Source: Nitriliruptoraceae bacterium
Lineage (GTDB): Bacteria; Actinomycetota; Nitriliruptoria; Nitriliruptorales; Nitriliruptoraceae
Assembly (NCBI GenBank): GCA_003554005.1
Contig: PWEU01000229.1
Coordinates: 1 to 22,724 of the forward strand
DNA: 22,724 bases
Direction: 5' to 3'
Under the pieces are notes generated by a model. That model did no database searches. It was not told the DNA's origin and was given only the letters and a program-made list of their open reading frames with translations. Shown here one piece after another: positions 22,273 to 22,724 of the stretch. The first letter of the stretch is position 1. The number at the start of each line of letters is the position of its first letter. The position numbers and the translations under genes are program-made.

Positions 22273-22695
22273 GTGACAAAGGTGACCGATCGCCACGGCC
22301 TGGAGGTCCTGCCGCTCAACCAGTGCCTGTCGCTCCTGCGGAGCCGGCCGCTCGGGCGGCTGGCCTCCCAGGCGGCGGGCACGCCGGTCGTGGTGCCCGT
22401 CAACCACCTCGTCGACGGGTCGACGGTCGTGTTGCGGACGGTGGCCGGCGGCAAGCTGGACGTGGGGTTGGCCGGCAAGCCCGTCGCGTTCCAGCTCGAC
22501 GACCACGACCCGGCCCGCGGCACGGGGTGGAGCGTGCTCGTCCAGGGCCGAGCAGAGATCGTCGACGACCCGGAACTGCTGGCCCGGTACGAGGACAAGC
22601 TGGACAGCTGGGCGATCTCGGACAGCACCGAGGTGTCGTGGCTCAGGATCGTGCCGGACGAGGTCGCCGGCCGTCGCCTGCGCCGTTCGAGCTGA
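22273..22695 (+). CDS. PNPOx-like (Pyridox_ox_2 type) flavin-binding protein
   Basis: A 140-residue split-barrel protein of the pyridoxamine 5'-phosphate oxidase-like class. The opening LPLNQCLSLLRSRPLGRLAS, the strands VVVPVNHLVDGSTVVLRT, GGKLDVGLAGKPVAFQLDD and GWSVLVQGRAEIVDD, and the ending WLRIVPDEVAGRRL fit Pyridox_ox_2 proteins, which bind FMN or F420. True PNPOx activity is unlikely. The GTG is set by GAGGAG 6-7 nt upstream. It lies 108 bp after the DosR-like gene. A PNPOx-like protein (Rv3129, from memory) is in the mycobacterial DosR regulon, so coregulation is plausible. The intervening space holds a 14-bp GC palindrome (22222-22235) and no clear -10. Confidence 0.8.
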   Translation: MTKVTDRHGLEVLPLNQCLSLLRSRPLGRLASQAAGTPVVVPVNHLVDGSTVVLRTVAGGKLDVGLAGKPVAFQLDDHDPARGTGWSVLVQGRAEIVDDPELLARYEDKLDSWAISDSTEVSWLRIVPDEVAGRRLRRSS

Positions 22696-22724
22696 CACCG
22701 CCGGTCGGCACCTGAGCACCTGAG

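Noticed and set aside
21193..22719. 508-codon open frame antisense to the response regulator and flavin protein
   Set aside because: It is a GC-skew shadow: the plus-strand frames encode clear DosR and PNPOx-like domains, while this translation has no recognisable domain.
1..22724. Insertion sequences, prophage, toxin–antitoxin or known defence cassette
   Set aside because: No transposase, integrase, terminal inverted repeat with target duplication, or recognised defence protein was found; the HIRAN/nuclease-like pair is the nearest candidate and is reported separately.

Overview
The window is GC-rich and gene-dense, with many GTG starts and 4-bp ATGA/GTGA gene overlaps. It carries phosphatidylinositol/PIM lipid genes, a DosR/DosS-type two-component pair, and the gene order thrS–HIT–pgsA–acyltransferase–pimA…pdxS–pdxT. 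From memory, that order matches Mycobacterium tuberculosis Rv2614c to Rv2604c. The host is therefore very probably an actinobacterium. The overall divergence of the proteins suggests a lineage outside the mycobacteria, possibly a deep-branching one, but that placement is inference.

Left third (1–8625, all minus strand). Reading in the direction of transcription: thrS; a HIT-family nucleotide phosphorylase/hydrolase; pgsA (phosphatidylinositol phosphate synthase); a PatA-like acyltransferase; pimA mannosyltransferase; a DUF3048 lipoprotein; pdxS; and pdxT, which runs off the left edge. The thrS–HIT, pgsA–acyltransferase and acyltransferase–pimA junctions overlap by 4 bp, which indicates one translationally coupled block building PI and mono-acylated PI mannosides. 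PdxS/PdxT make pyridoxal 5'-phosphate.

Centre (8740–12806). An FkbM methyltransferase lies downstream of a tRNA-Val(CAC) on the minus strand. A 532-bp stretch without a conventional gene follows (9690–10221). It contains a 15-codon ORF behind a near-perfect Shine-Dalgarno sequence, a dense set of inverted repeats, a 14-bp perfect hairpin, and a Pho-box-like direct repeat. Next on the plus strand come a Na+/phosphate cotransporter and a PhoU-like protein. A zinc-finger anti-sigma factor lies on the minus strand, probably with a leaderless mRNA.

Right third (12913–22724). A secreted coiled-coil M23 peptidase and a VanW-domain envelope protein diverge from a shared promoter region. A four-gene minus-strand operon encodes a rhodanese-type sulfurtransferase, a DsbA-fold protein without CxxC, a PD-(D/E)XK-like protein that has lost its catalytic residues, and a HIRAN-domain protein. 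An SRPBCC-like protein follows on the plus strand; its 3' end overlaps the 3' end of a DosS-like GAF–GAF histidine kinase by 54 bp. The kinase diverges from a DosR-like response regulator around a palindrome resembling a DosR box. The window ends with a small flavin-binding (PNPOx-like) protein.

Most of the window is ordinary actinobacterial core genome. The parts most worth a second look are the structured intergenic region at 9801–10072, the degenerate nuclease–HIRAN operon, and the proposed Pho and DosR operator sites.
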